DNA from: JAICMB01 sp963802915
GTDB taxonomy: Bacteria; Acidobacteriota; Terriglobia; Bryobacterales; Bryobacteraceae
Reading direction: 5' to 3'
DNA length: 64,000 nt
NCBI GenBank assembly: GCA_963802915.1
Contig: CAWDKQ010000010.1
Coordinates: forward strand, 310,001-374,000
A program made the position numbers and the translations under genes. Positions 1-7,674 of the stretch are shown here, in pieces; the stretch's first letter is position 1; each line of letters opens with the position of its first letter. The notes under the pieces were generated by a model. The model did no database searches. It had not been told where the DNA came from and was given only the letters and a program-made list of their open reading frames with translations.

Positions 1-412
1 CCGTCAGGAACTGCGGGACGGCCAGACCGGCATGCGCCTGCCCCTTCGCGGCCGTGACTTTGATCTCGAACGCGCCGGGAACTTTATTCCATTGCATCCC
101 CCAAACCGCGGCAACGCCGTCCGATTTCGTGATGACGGTTTCGACCTTTTTCGCGTGCTCGAACACGCCCCCCGGACCGCCATCGGGAAGTTGAAAACTC
201 ACGGTCGCATCGCTAACCGGCTGCCTACTCTGATCGTTGACCTGAACCGAGACCCCGCGAGTAGCGCGCGAGCCGGTGGGATAAGAAGCGTTGGCGCCTT
301 GAACAACTTGGAGTTGGATCGCGACGGGAGGCGCCGAATCAGCGCCAAGCGCGCACGCAGCCAAAGCGATCGCGACGGAACCCCTGGCCCATCGGAAAAT
401 TCTCAGGTTCAC
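1..412 (-). CDS. Secreted Ig-like/Big domain protein, 3' end cut by window edge
   Basis: The complementary strand is open from a GTG at 412-410 to the window edge, so the C-terminus is missing. The product begins MNLRIFRWARGSVAIALAAC, a signal peptide ending near ALGADS. It then gives a mature part with VSVQVNDQSRQPVSDATVSF and later ITKSDGVAAVWGMQW. This 'conflict-free addition of a new property, then DGVA' pattern is typical of bacterial Ig-like (Big-1-type) or carboxypeptidase-regulatory beta-sandwich domains. Such proteins are exported and rarely enzymatic. No Shine-Dalgarno sequence is obvious, and the start was chosen because it puts the signal peptide at the N-terminus. The gene diverges from the next one across about 64 bp. 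The domain type is fairly sure; any specific function is unknown. Confidence 0.6.
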   Translation of the reverse strand, partial: MNLRIFRWARGSVAIALAACALGADSAPPVAIQLQVVQGANASYPTGSRATRGVSVQVNDQSRQPVSDATVSFQLPDGGPGGVFEHAKKVETVITKSDGVAAVWGMQWNKVPGAFEIKVTAAKGQAHAGLAVPQFLT

Positions 413-476
413 GTCGATTCGTAGGAAAAGGCTGGAGTTTTTCTCAAGATATCGTGATTTGTGCGAACCTGTGGAC

Positions 477-1187
477 GTGCAACCGCGACGCAGTTTGATT
501 TGCGTGGTCGCAACGCTTTGGTGCGCCGCCTGCGCGCACGCCCAGACCTTTCCGGAATGGCGTGGAAGCAATAAGCTTGTCGAGAGCGTCTGGCGAGATT
601 CTCCCATCGTGGCTGTAGGCGACATGTCCAACATCAAACCTTATGGCGAACAAATCGTGGACCGTCTCCCTTGGCCCATGTCGCCCGAGGTTCATAAGCT
701 GAAGTGGTGTCAGAGCGATTTTCGAGCTGTCGCCGTTCTCAAGGGCTCTCTGCCTTCACCGTCTAAGAAATATCTGTGGGTAACGGTTTTCCCCGAATGC
801 AAGCTCTGGGACGACGATCCAGCCCTCGTCTTCCATCGCCTCAAAACCCGTGCATGGTTCCTGCGCGAGGAAGGTGATTTCATCAGACCTACGTTCGATG
901 GTGGCACAGCGCGCTCTCTCGGTCTGTTCGCCAAATGGGACGCTGACTCGCGATTGCCTGCCAGGGAACAGTTCGGCAAGCTCCTGCTCACGCCTTTGGC
1001 AAACAGCGACAACTTAGAACAATACGCGGAATACCTTTGGAATCTCGGCGACATCCCGTGTGAGCTGCTCGGCAACGCTGAATGCGTTCGCGAACTCAGG
1101 GTTCTTGCGAAAGTTGAGAACAATGCCTTGCGAGAGTCGGCCTGCAACTTCCTAAAATTCCAGTTGCTCCAACAAACCTGCCGCTGA
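477..1187 (+). CDS. Hypothetical secreted protein
   Basis: I do not recognise this protein. From a GTG at 477 it begins MQPRRSLICVVATLWCAACA, a clean signal peptide with cleavage expected after AHA. A TTG at 459 would add six residues and weaken the signal peptide. The mature protein of about 215 residues has five to six scattered cysteines (for example around PECKLW, GDIPCELL and AECVREL), as expected for disulfides in an exported protein. A region reading FRAVAVLKGSLPSPSKKYLW resembles the core of small periplasmic 'cost of gene transfer' type hypotheticals seen in acidobacteria, but this is only a resemblance. The S1/P1 nuclease gene follows after 24 bp and may be co-transcribed. Confidence 0.6.
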   Translation: MQPRRSLICVVATLWCAACAHAQTFPEWRGSNKLVESVWRDSPIVAVGDMSNIKPYGEQIVDRLPWPMSPEVHKLKWCQSDFRAVAVLKGSLPSPSKKYLWVTVFPECKLWDDDPALVFHRLKTRAWFLREEGDFIRPTFDGGTARSLGLFAKWDADSRLPAREQFGKLLLTPLANSDNLEQYAEYLWNLGDIPCELLGNAECVRELRVLAKVENNALRESACNFLKFQLLQQTCR

Positions 1188-1211
1188 ACGCCCCGGTTAA
1201 AATGTGAGCAC

Positions 1212-2126
1212 GTGAGAACATTCGCTGTCCCGTTGCTTTGTCTAGCCCTCGCCTTACCCGCTTATCCTTGGGGCGTGACCGGACACCATGTCGTGGCGCT
1301 CATCGCCCAACGCCGCCTGTCGCCCGAAGTGCGCTCCCGCATCGACCGCCTCCTTTTCAACGGCCGCTACTCCATCCGCGATATTTCCGCCTGTGCGGAT
1401 CAAATCCGGTCCGGTCCGCCGAAGCCGGGAGCCAGGGCATATCCCGTCGACGAAACCTGCATCGTCGTGGCTGGCGAAGTGAAAGGCAACACCGGGCCGT
1501 GGCACTACATCGACATTCCCATCCCCACGAAGGAAAAAGATCTAGAGAAATTCTGTCCCCAAGGCAACTGCGTGGTCGACCAGATCGAGCGCTTTGCGAA
1601 AATCCTGCACGATTCGAACGACGACCAGGAACGCCGCGTGGCCCTATTGTTTCTTGTCCATTTCATGGGCGATATCCATCAGCCGTTGCACGCCGCCGAA
1701 CGCGCTTGCGATCAGGGCGGAAATAAAGAGCTGGTGAACTTCTATCTGGGAGACGACGAGCTCCCTAACGATCGTTTACATAGCGTGTGGGACACGGCGC
1801 TCGTCGACAAACTGATGAAGGACTCGCGCCTGGCTGACGAGCAGGCTCTAACCTCTGATCTGTCGAGCCGAATCGATGAAGTCGAAGCGCAAAAATGGGC
1901 CCGCGCAACGGTGCCGCAAATCGCCTGGGAATCCTACCGCATTGCTAAGAAGCGCGTATATCGCAGCATTCCATTTCAGGACTTTTGCGACAAGAATGTG
2001 AAGCCAGGCCCAGCCGCGAACCTGACCACCAGCTATGAAAACCGCGGGAAGCGTATCGTGAGGGAACAGCTCATGAAAGCTGGCGTACGGCTGGCCGCGA
2101 TTCTCGAAGAGAACGTCACGCATTAA
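1212..2126 (+). CDS. S1/P1-type zinc-dependent nuclease
   Basis: This is a secreted single-strand nuclease of the S1/P1 family, which uses a trinuclear zinc site to cleave ssDNA and RNA and removes 3'-phosphomonoesters. The GTG start gives a short signal peptide (MRTFAVPLLCLALALPAYP). It is followed by Trp20, the residue that in this family becomes the mature N-terminus and coordinates zinc. Family motifs are in order: WGVTGHHVVALIA, HYIDIPIP, HFMGDIHQPLHAAE and LHSVWDTALVD. These supply the expected His and Asp ligands. At 304 residues the length is normal. It lies just downstream of another exported protein, which suits a role in nutrient (phosphate or nucleoside) scavenging outside the cytoplasm. 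The substrate is inferred from the family. Confidence 0.9.
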   Translation: MRTFAVPLLCLALALPAYPWGVTGHHVVALIAQRRLSPEVRSRIDRLLFNGRYSIRDISACADQIRSGPPKPGARAYPVDETCIVVAGEVKGNTGPWHYIDIPIPTKEKDLEKFCPQGNCVVDQIERFAKILHDSNDDQERRVALLFLVHFMGDIHQPLHAAERACDQGGNKELVNFYLGDDELPNDRLHSVWDTALVDKLMKDSRLADEQALTSDLSSRIDEVEAQKWARATVPQIAWESYRIAKKRVYRSIPFQDFCDKNVKPGPAANLTTSYENRGKRIVREQLMKAGVRLAAILEENVTH

Positions 2127-2158
2127 AACTATAAGTGTCTGGTAGACTGGACCTTTCG

Positions 2159-2518
2159 ATGGGTTGCACTGCAACGTTACGGGAATTGGGCGACGTCGCC
2201 ATCGTCGACCTGAGCGGTCGATTTACGCTCGGCGATGCGGCCGGCGTCATTCGCGGTTGCGTCAAGGAAGTAGTGGACAAGGGCCATCGCAACATCCTGC
2301 TCAACCTCGCGGATGTTACTCACATGGACAGCGCCGCCGGACTAGGTGAGTTGATCGGCAGCTATCAACTTGTCAAGAAAATGGGCGGCGATCTAAAGCT
2401 GCTAAACGCGCAAAAATCCGTCGCGGATGTTCTGCGAATAACCCGCCTCGACACGGTTTTCAAAATCTATGGTGACGAGCAGGAAGCCGTCGGGAGCTTC
2501 GCTCAACGCAGCACCTGA
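2159..2518 (+). CDS. STAS-domain anti-sigma factor antagonist
   Basis: This is a one-domain STAS protein (119 residues from ATG 2159; an upstream GTG at 2135 would add eight residues). The family binds anti-sigma factors and is switched off by phosphorylation of a serine at the start of helix 2. The diagnostic stretches are present: GDVAIVDLSGRFTLGDA, NILLNLADVTHMDSAAGLGE and GGDLKLLNAQKSVADVLRI. The phospho-acceptor motif is normally DSSGLG or DSAGLG; here it reads DSAAGLG, one alanine longer, with the serine kept. No kinase or phosphatase partner is adjacent, so it must act with partners elsewhere. Its last 16 bp overlap the 3' end of the convergent radical SAM gene. Confidence 0.88.
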   Translation: MGCTATLRELGDVAIVDLSGRFTLGDAAGVIRGCVKEVVDKGHRNILLNLADVTHMDSAAGLGELIGSYQLVKKMGGDLKLLNAQKSVADVLRITRLDTVFKIYGDEQEAVGSFAQRST

Positions 2519-3513
2519 AACGGCGATTCCACTTCTTCTGGCATCGCGGAAGCAGCTCTGCGCTGCCCGATTTTGATTGACGCTCGAAACAGCGCGCCAA
2601 CCGGAATCACACCCGCGAGTTTGTGAGCCGCAACCGCAGCCAGGCCCATTGACGCAACGCACCCGCACGAGGAGCAATCCGGAATGCCCCCGAACTGGCA
2701 CGGAGTGATCTGCTTCCTCAAATCGGCGGAAATTGTTTTCGTGGTCAGGGCAAAGACGCATTCGCTGGGGCTTTCCGGAGGCGTCGAAAACTGCCGGATC
2801 AGGCCTTCCGGCATGTCGAGCTTGGGATACTTTTTCCGCAGTTGAAGCATCTCCGCCACGGCGCGTGCTCTCTCTTCGCGAGTTAGCATTTCGGGCAACG
2901 AATCTCCGATCTGCGGAGTGAACATGCTGAACCAGACCTTATTGATTTCAGTAAGAGGCGTCCAGAACCTCAAGAAATCGTCCAGGTAACCGGGCCGTTT
3001 CATCATCTGACCGGTGATCGTGCAATGAATCGTAATGCGGCGGCCGGCGATGTTCTTAAGGATCCGGTCGTATGTTGCGGGCGCGCGGCGCTTATCGTGT
3101 TCGGCCCGGAGGCCATCGATCGAGACGACCACGCCCACTCGCCGCATGGTCGACCATGACTCCGGAATAGGCCGGAAAGCGCTCGTGACAATCTGAACGT
3201 GAATCCCGCGGTCGATCAGTCGCGGAACCAAGGCTTCGAGTTCCCGATACCGCACCAGCGGATCGCCGCCCACAATGGAAAGGTGTAACGGTTTCAGACG
3301 ATCCACCAACTCCAGAACCCCGCTGATCAGTTCCTCTCCTTTGCGATCGTTAAGATCCCGCAAGACCATATCTCCGCCCAGATGAGATGTATCGTACGCG
3401 TAACATCCGGGGCACCGGAGCGGGCATTCCTTCGTGATCTCAATCGATAGAGAAGGTTGCTCACCTCTAAGTATCTTGCTCCATGCCCTCAGGACATCTG
3501 TTTTCAAAACCAT
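2503..3513 (-). CDS. Radical SAM enzyme with C-terminal cysteine cluster
   Basis: This is a 336-residue radical SAM protein. The cluster motif CPLRCPGC sits near residue 30 within SIEITKECPLRCPGCYAY, followed by the glycine-rich SAM-binding stretch SIVGGDPLVRY. The family reductively cleaves S-adenosylmethionine to start radical chemistry. Towards the C-terminus there is a second cysteine group, TPCQFGGIPDCSSCGCVAS. It resembles the SPASM/twitch auxiliary-cluster region of peptide-modifying and cofactor-maturing enzymes, although the remaining tail (about 50 residues) is short. No small precursor peptide was recognised next to it. The gene converges on the STAS gene. The substrate cannot be deduced from the sequence. 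Confidence 0.85.
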   Translation of the reverse strand: MVLKTDVLRAWSKILRGEQPSLSIEITKECPLRCPGCYAYDTSHLGGDMVLRDLNDRKGEELISGVLELVDRLKPLHLSIVGGDPLVRYRELEALVPRLIDRGIHVQIVTSAFRPIPESWSTMRRVGVVVSIDGLRAEHDKRRAPATYDRILKNIAGRRITIHCTITGQMMKRPGYLDDFLRFWTPLTEINKVWFSMFTPQIGDSLPEMLTREERARAVAEMLQLRKKYPKLDMPEGLIRQFSTPPESPSECVFALTTKTISADLRKQITPCQFGGIPDCSSCGCVASMGLAAVAAHKLAGVIPVGALFRASIKIGQRRAASAMPEEVESPFQVLR

Positions 3514-3585
3514 CTTCGGTTCCTTCTATGCTTCGGACGCATGCTCCCGTCTTTTGGACGCATCGTGGGGGGCTGTGTCTGCATC

Positions 3586-3620
3586 TATCTTGATGTCGAG
3601 AGACTATCTTGATATCGAGA
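3586..3620 (+). promoter_or_regulatory. Tandem MarR-like operator in front of the YceI gene
   Basis: Two almost identical 16-bp boxes, TATCTTGATGTCGAGA (3586-3601) and TATCTTGATATCGAGA (3605-3620), lie 19 bp apart start to start. Each is an imperfect palindrome close to TCTTGATATCAAGA, the type of site bound by MarR-family repressors. The second box ends four bases before the YceI start codon and contains the only ribosome-binding-site-like bases (CGAGA). A bound repressor would therefore block both promoter clearance and translation. No marR gene lies next to it in this window. The role is inferred from box sequence and position. Confidence 0.6.
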
Positions 3621-3624
3621 CAAT

Positions 3625-4170
3625 ATGAACACTACCTATCAAATCGATCCAGCGCACTCGAGCGCGCATTTCACTGTACGGCACATGATGATTTCGAACG
3701 TGCGCGGCAATTTCTCCAAGCTAACCGGCGCCGTCGTTTACGATCCCGATAACCTGGCGGCGAGCACAGTGGAAGCCGATATCGACGTCACAAGCATCAA
3801 TACCGGCGACGCTCAACGCGACGCTCACCTGAAAAGCCCCGATTTCCTGGATGCAGAGAAGTACCCCACCATCGTTTTCAAGAGCCGGAAGGTCGAAGCT
3901 GCCGGCCACGGCGAAGTTAGGGTGATCGGCGACCTGACTATTCATGGCGTCACAAAAGAAACCGTGTTAAAGGTCGATGGACCGACGCCCGAAAATAAGG
4001 ACCCGTTCGGCAATGTGAGGATCGGAGCCTCGGCCACCACCAAGATCCGGAGAGGCGAATTTGGCCTGAAGTGGAACGCCGCGCTGGAAACAGGCGGTTT
4101 CTTAGTTGGCGATGAATTGAAAATCGAGCTCGAACTCTCGCTGATTAAGGCTGCCGCGAAAACCGCATAA
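3625..4170 (+). CDS. YceI family polyisoprenoid-binding protein
   Basis: This 181-residue single-domain protein is of the YceI lipocalin-like family, whose members bind polyisoprenoids or fatty-acid amides in a beta-barrel. The hallmark stretches are present: YQIDPAHSSAHFTVRHMMIS at the N-terminus, then DAQRDAHLKSPDFLDAEKYP, VIGDLTIHGVTKETVL and FGLKWNAALETGGFLVGDEL near the C-terminus. No signal peptide is visible, so this is a cytoplasmic-type YceI as found in many soil bacteria, where expression is often under MarR-type control. The operator pair just upstream fits that. The ATG at 3625 is the only sensible start. The ligand is unknown. Confidence 0.93.
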   Translation: MNTTYQIDPAHSSAHFTVRHMMISNVRGNFSKLTGAVVYDPDNLAASTVEADIDVTSINTGDAQRDAHLKSPDFLDAEKYPTIVFKSRKVEAAGHGEVRVIGDLTIHGVTKETVLKVDGPTPENKDPFGNVRIGASATTKIRRGEFGLKWNAALETGGFLVGDELKIELELSLIKAAAKTA

Positions 4171-4214
4171 GCGCCGCGTTCGAGCAGCGACCCAGGAGGG
4201 TTTCGGCACCGTTT

Positions 4215-4273
4215 TCCGCAACGCTGTCCCGGATTTTCACGATCTTACGGAACCGCGCGCGTGAGCAAGCGGA
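4215..4273 (-). repeat. Interspersed repeat, copy 1 (inverted orientation)
   Basis: Read on the minus strand, this spacer segment matches the segment at 44346-44440. The shared core runs from TCCGCTTGCT, through CGCGCGGTTCCGTA and GTGAAAATCCGGG, to CAGCGTTGCGGA. Related copies occur at 46976-47027 and 60531-60597. It lies between the YceI gene and the converging LytTR gene. It has no coding potential and looks like a REP- or MITE-like dispersed element. Confidence 0.6.
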
Positions 4274-4319
4274 GATCGTTGACGATTATTTCACGAACCC
4301 CGGGAGTTACCGGACGCCC

Positions 4320-5103
4320 CTACAGTTTCAACAATGCCCGTAGCCGCTTCGTCTGCACGCGGCTCACGGGTATTTCTGTGTGTTTGCGGTCGTCCATGCG
4401 CAATTGGAAGCTGCTCTTGAACCACGGAATCACTTCTTTGATCCGATTGATGTTCACCAGAAACGACCGGTGCACGCGCCAGAAAAGGTCCGGGATCCAG
4501 GTTGGACTGCAACTCCTCGATGGTGCGATAGTTCGATTCGCCTTCCACCGTCGGTGTCACCACGGAAATTAAGCCGTCGTTAATGGTCGCGTAAATCAGC
4601 TCCTGCGCGTCGACGATGAAGTTGCGACCGTTGCTCTTAACCAACAGCTTGGTACGCGCCGGTGTACCGCGAACCGGGGGCACCGCCGTTTCCGGTGCGG
4701 CATTCTTTGCCTTATCGGCGATCACCTTCCGGGCGCGTTCGACAGTCAGCTCCAGGCGATCCTTCTCCACCGGCTTTAATAGGTAATCCAACGCCTCAAG
4801 ACGAAACGCTTCGATCGCATACTGATCGTAGGCGGTCGCGAGCACGAAATACGGCATCGGAATCTGTTTCTCGCGCAGCTTTTGAATGACGTTGAGCCCA
4901 TTCAAGCCAGGCATCTGAACGTCCAGGAATACGAGGTCCGGCTCCAGGCTCTCGATGATCTTCACCGCCTCGATTCCGTTCCGGCCGGTCGCGACAACTT
5001 CAATGTCAGGAAAATCCTTGAGCAAAAAAGCGAGCTCGTCGGATGCAAGCTGCTCATCGTCAACGATGATGGCGGAAATGGTCGCAGTCGCGCGGGCCGA
5101 CAT
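4320..5103 (-). CDS. LytTR-family response regulator, frameshifted near the C-terminus
   Basis: This is a two-component response regulator with an N-terminal receiver domain (IIVDDEQLASDELAF, phospho-acceptor Asp in VFLDVQMPGLNG, Thr/Lys positions in LATAYD and LLKPVEK). It is followed by a LytTR DNA-binding domain that begins LLVKSNGRNFIVDAQ. The gene starts at ATG 5103. Around 4491-4497 the reading frame shifts: reading on in frame gives an unrelated tail to 4291. Dropping one base restores WRVHRSFLVNINRI and EIPVSRVQTKRLRALL, a textbook LytTR ending with a stop at 4320. A TATACT box lies about 8 nt before the start. No partner kinase is adjacent. The break is either a true mutation or a one-base consensus error. 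Confidence 0.8.
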
Positions 5104-5214
5104 GTAAGTGATAGTATAGCGTAGGAAATGGCGTGATTTGCCGTCTGGCACTGCACTCCTCATGTGCAGTACGCGCCCGCGCGTCAGCTTGCGCGCTCCG
5201 AAGGAGATTCGTCT

Positions 5215-6534
5215 TTGGCATCAACAGATAGTCCTCGTATTACCCCGGCGAGTGGAAAACTCGGGGTTCTGATTCCCGGAATCGGCGCCGTCAGCACGAC
5301 CTTCATGGCCGGCGTGGAAGCCGTTAAGCGTGGCCTCGGCCTTCCCGTCGGATCGCTGACCCAGATGGGCACCATCCGGCTCGGCAAACGTACCGATAAT
5401 CGCGTTCCCAAAATCAATGAATTCGTTCCGCTTGCGGGCCTCAACGATCTGGAGTTCGGCGGCTGGGACATATTCGAAGACACGGCTTACGAGGCTGCGG
5501 TCAACGCGAAAGTGCTTGACGCGCAACTCCTCGAGCAACTCAAAGAACCCTTGTCGAAAATCGAGCCCATGAAGGCCGTGTTCGACCACGAGTATGTAAA
5601 ACGCATCACCGGACCGCATGTGAAAGAAGGCGGCTCGAAGATGGACAAAGCGGAAATGCTCATGCAGGACATTGAGGATTTCCGCAAGAAGACCGACGCA
5701 TCCCGCCTGATAATGATCTGGTGTGCATCGACTGAAGTGTTTCACAGACCCGGCGCGGTTCATCAGACGCTCGCCGACTTCGAGTGCGGGCTTCAAAAGA
5801 ACGACCCCGACATCGCGCCCAGCCAGATCTACGCCTACGCGGCGCTCAAGAGCGGAGTGCCTTTTGCTAACGGTGCGCCAAATCTCACCACCGACGCGCC
5901 GGCGCTTCTCGAACTGGCCCGCGAGCGCGGACTTCCCATCTGCGGCAAGGACTTCAAAACCGGCCAGACTTACATGAAGACGCTTCTGGCTCCTGGTTTC
6001 AAGGCACGCATGTTAGGTATCTCGGGTTGGTTCTCCACGAACATCCTCGGCAACCGCGATGGCGAAGTTTTGGAAGATCCCGGATCCTTCAAATCCAAAG
6101 AAGAAACCAAGCTCTCCGTGCTGGAACACATTTTGCAGCCGGAAATCTATCCGCAGTTATACAAAGACCTGTACCACGCCGTTCGCATCAATTACTATCC
6201 GCCGCGTGGCGACGCCAAAGAGGGCTGGGACAACATCGATATCTTCGGCTGGCTGGGGTATCCGATGCAAATCAAGATCGATTTCCTGTGCCGCGATTCG
6301 ATCCTGGCCGCGCCGCTGGTGCTCGATCTGATCCTGTTTCTGGATCTGGCGCAGCGCGCCGGCATGCGTGGCATTCAAGAGTGGTTGTCGTTCTACTTCA
6401 AGGCGCCGATGACGGCGCCCGGGCTGTATCCCGAGCATGACATCTTCATCCAGCTCATGAAGCTGAAGAACACGCTGCGCTGGATGCGGGGTGAAGACCT
6501 CATCACGCACCTCGGCCTTGAATATTACGATTAG
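5215..6534 (+). CDS. ino1: Inositol-3-phosphate synthase
   Basis: This is myo-inositol-1(3)-phosphate synthase, which isomerises glucose 6-phosphate with bound NAD as the first step of inositol and inositol-lipid synthesis. The NAD-binding N-terminus (LGVLIPGIGAVSTTFMAGVE), SLTQMGTIRLGKR, FGGWDIFEDTAYEAA, IPICGKDFKTGQT-like (PICGKDFKTGQTYMK) and GWFSTNILGNRDGE regions match the family over its full length (439 residues). A TTG at 5215 is preceded by a perfect AAGGAG at 5201-5206 with 8-nt spacing. It is preferred over the GTG at 5164, which would add 17 poorly conserved residues. The neighbouring epimerase gene in the same direction may act on a related sugar or on inositol lipids, but this is inference. 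Confidence 0.92.
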   Translation: MASTDSPRITPASGKLGVLIPGIGAVSTTFMAGVEAVKRGLGLPVGSLTQMGTIRLGKRTDNRVPKINEFVPLAGLNDLEFGGWDIFEDTAYEAAVNAKVLDAQLLEQLKEPLSKIEPMKAVFDHEYVKRITGPHVKEGGSKMDKAEMLMQDIEDFRKKTDASRLIMIWCASTEVFHRPGAVHQTLADFECGLQKNDPDIAPSQIYAYAALKSGVPFANGAPNLTTDAPALLELARERGLPICGKDFKTGQTYMKTLLAPGFKARMLGISGWFSTNILGNRDGEVLEDPGSFKSKEETKLSVLEHILQPEIYPQLYKDLYHAVRINYYPPRGDAKEGWDNIDIFGWLGYPMQIKIDFLCRDSILAAPLVLDLILFLDLAQRAGMRGIQEWLSFYFKAPMTAPGLYPEHDIFIQLMKLKNTLRWMRGEDLITHLGLEYYD

Positions 6535-6660
6535 AAAGCGCAAAGGCCGCGAACACGCGGCGCCATTTAGACCACGAACTCGCGTCCGAGCGGCGCGAGT
6601 CGCCGTCCGTTCTGCGCGTGTTCTTGAAAAGGCAGGTGACAGGACTCAAGGGCCAGCAGA

Positions 6661-7662
6661 ATGAGAATTCTGGTTATTGGGGGAACCCTGTTTATCGGGC
6701 GCGAACTGGTTCCGGCTTTGCTCAAAGCCGGCCATGACGTCGCGATCCTGCATCGTAAGCCGAAGCATGCTCTCGGGAAAAAAGTCGTCAATATCATGGC
6801 GGACCGCAACGATCCCGAATCGCTCAAAGCGGCTCTGACCGGCAAAACCTTCGACGTAGTTTACGACAACGTTTACGACTGGGAACGCGGCACCACGGCA
6901 GCGCACGTCGAAAGTACCGCGAAAGCCTTCCCGCGTCTGCATCGCTACGTGTTCATGTCGAGCGTCGCGGCCTATGGTGACGGCTTGAATCATCACGAAG
7001 GAGATGCGCTCGCGCCCGACGATCATCCCGATCCCTACGTCCGCAATAAGGCCATGAGCGAGCGGGCGCTATTCCGGATGCACCAGCGCAACGGCCTTCC
7101 CTGCGTGACGCTGCGTCCGCCTTTCGTTTACGGCCCGGGGAACCCGTTCTATCGCGAAGCGTTTTTTTGGGATCGCCTGCGCGACAACCGCTACGTGATC
7201 CTTCCTGGTGACGGCCGCCGGTTGATGCAATTCGTCCACGTAAGAGATATCGTATACGCCTGCATGAAGGTGCTCGAAATTCCCGATAGCGCCGGCCACG
7301 CGTTCAACATCGGAAATCCCAAGCCGTTGACGCAGGTGGAAACAGTAGAGTCGATTGCACGGGCAGCGGGCAAGGAGACGAAATTCGTACGGATCCCGCG
7401 CGAGCGCATCCATCGCGCCGGCGGCCATCCCATGGGACCAAAGCTCTATTTCGGCGTCTATTACGACATGCCCGCCATTACGATGGTGGCCAATAAAGCG
7501 CAACGGGTCCTGAAGCTCAAGCCGATCGATTTTGTGACCGGCCTGAAAGAAGAATATCGCTGGTATCTGCGAACGAAGCCGTTTCCCAAGCCGGATTATT
7601 CGTTTGAAGACGCGTTAATCGCCGCGGCCCCTCCTTCGGCGTATTTAGCCCCTGAAGATTAG
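6661..7662 (+). CDS. NAD-dependent epimerase/dehydratase family protein
   Basis: This is an extended short-chain dehydrogenase (333 residues). The Rossmann nucleotide-binding loop is at the very N-terminus (MRILVIGGTLFIGRELV). The catalytic region includes FMSSVAAYG and YVRNK (the YxxxK pair near residue 125). The later stretch RRLMQFVHVRDIVYACM and FNIGNPKPLTQVETV are the usual substrate-domain landmarks of NDP-sugar epimerases and dehydratases. It follows the inositol-phosphate synthase gene by about 125 bp in the same direction. That spacing allows its own promoter, so a shared pathway is possible but unproven. The substrate cannot be read from the sequence. Confidence 0.85.
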   Translation: MRILVIGGTLFIGRELVPALLKAGHDVAILHRKPKHALGKKVVNIMADRNDPESLKAALTGKTFDVVYDNVYDWERGTTAAHVESTAKAFPRLHRYVFMSSVAAYGDGLNHHEGDALAPDDHPDPYVRNKAMSERALFRMHQRNGLPCVTLRPPFVYGPGNPFYREAFFWDRLRDNRYVILPGDGRRLMQFVHVRDIVYACMKVLEIPDSAGHAFNIGNPKPLTQVETVESIARAAGKETKFVRIPRERIHRAGGHPMGPKLYFGVYYDMPAITMVANKAQRVLKLKPIDFVTGLKEEYRWYLRTKPFPKPDYSFEDALIAAAPPSAYLAPED

Positions 7663-7674
7663 ACGACATTCTTG

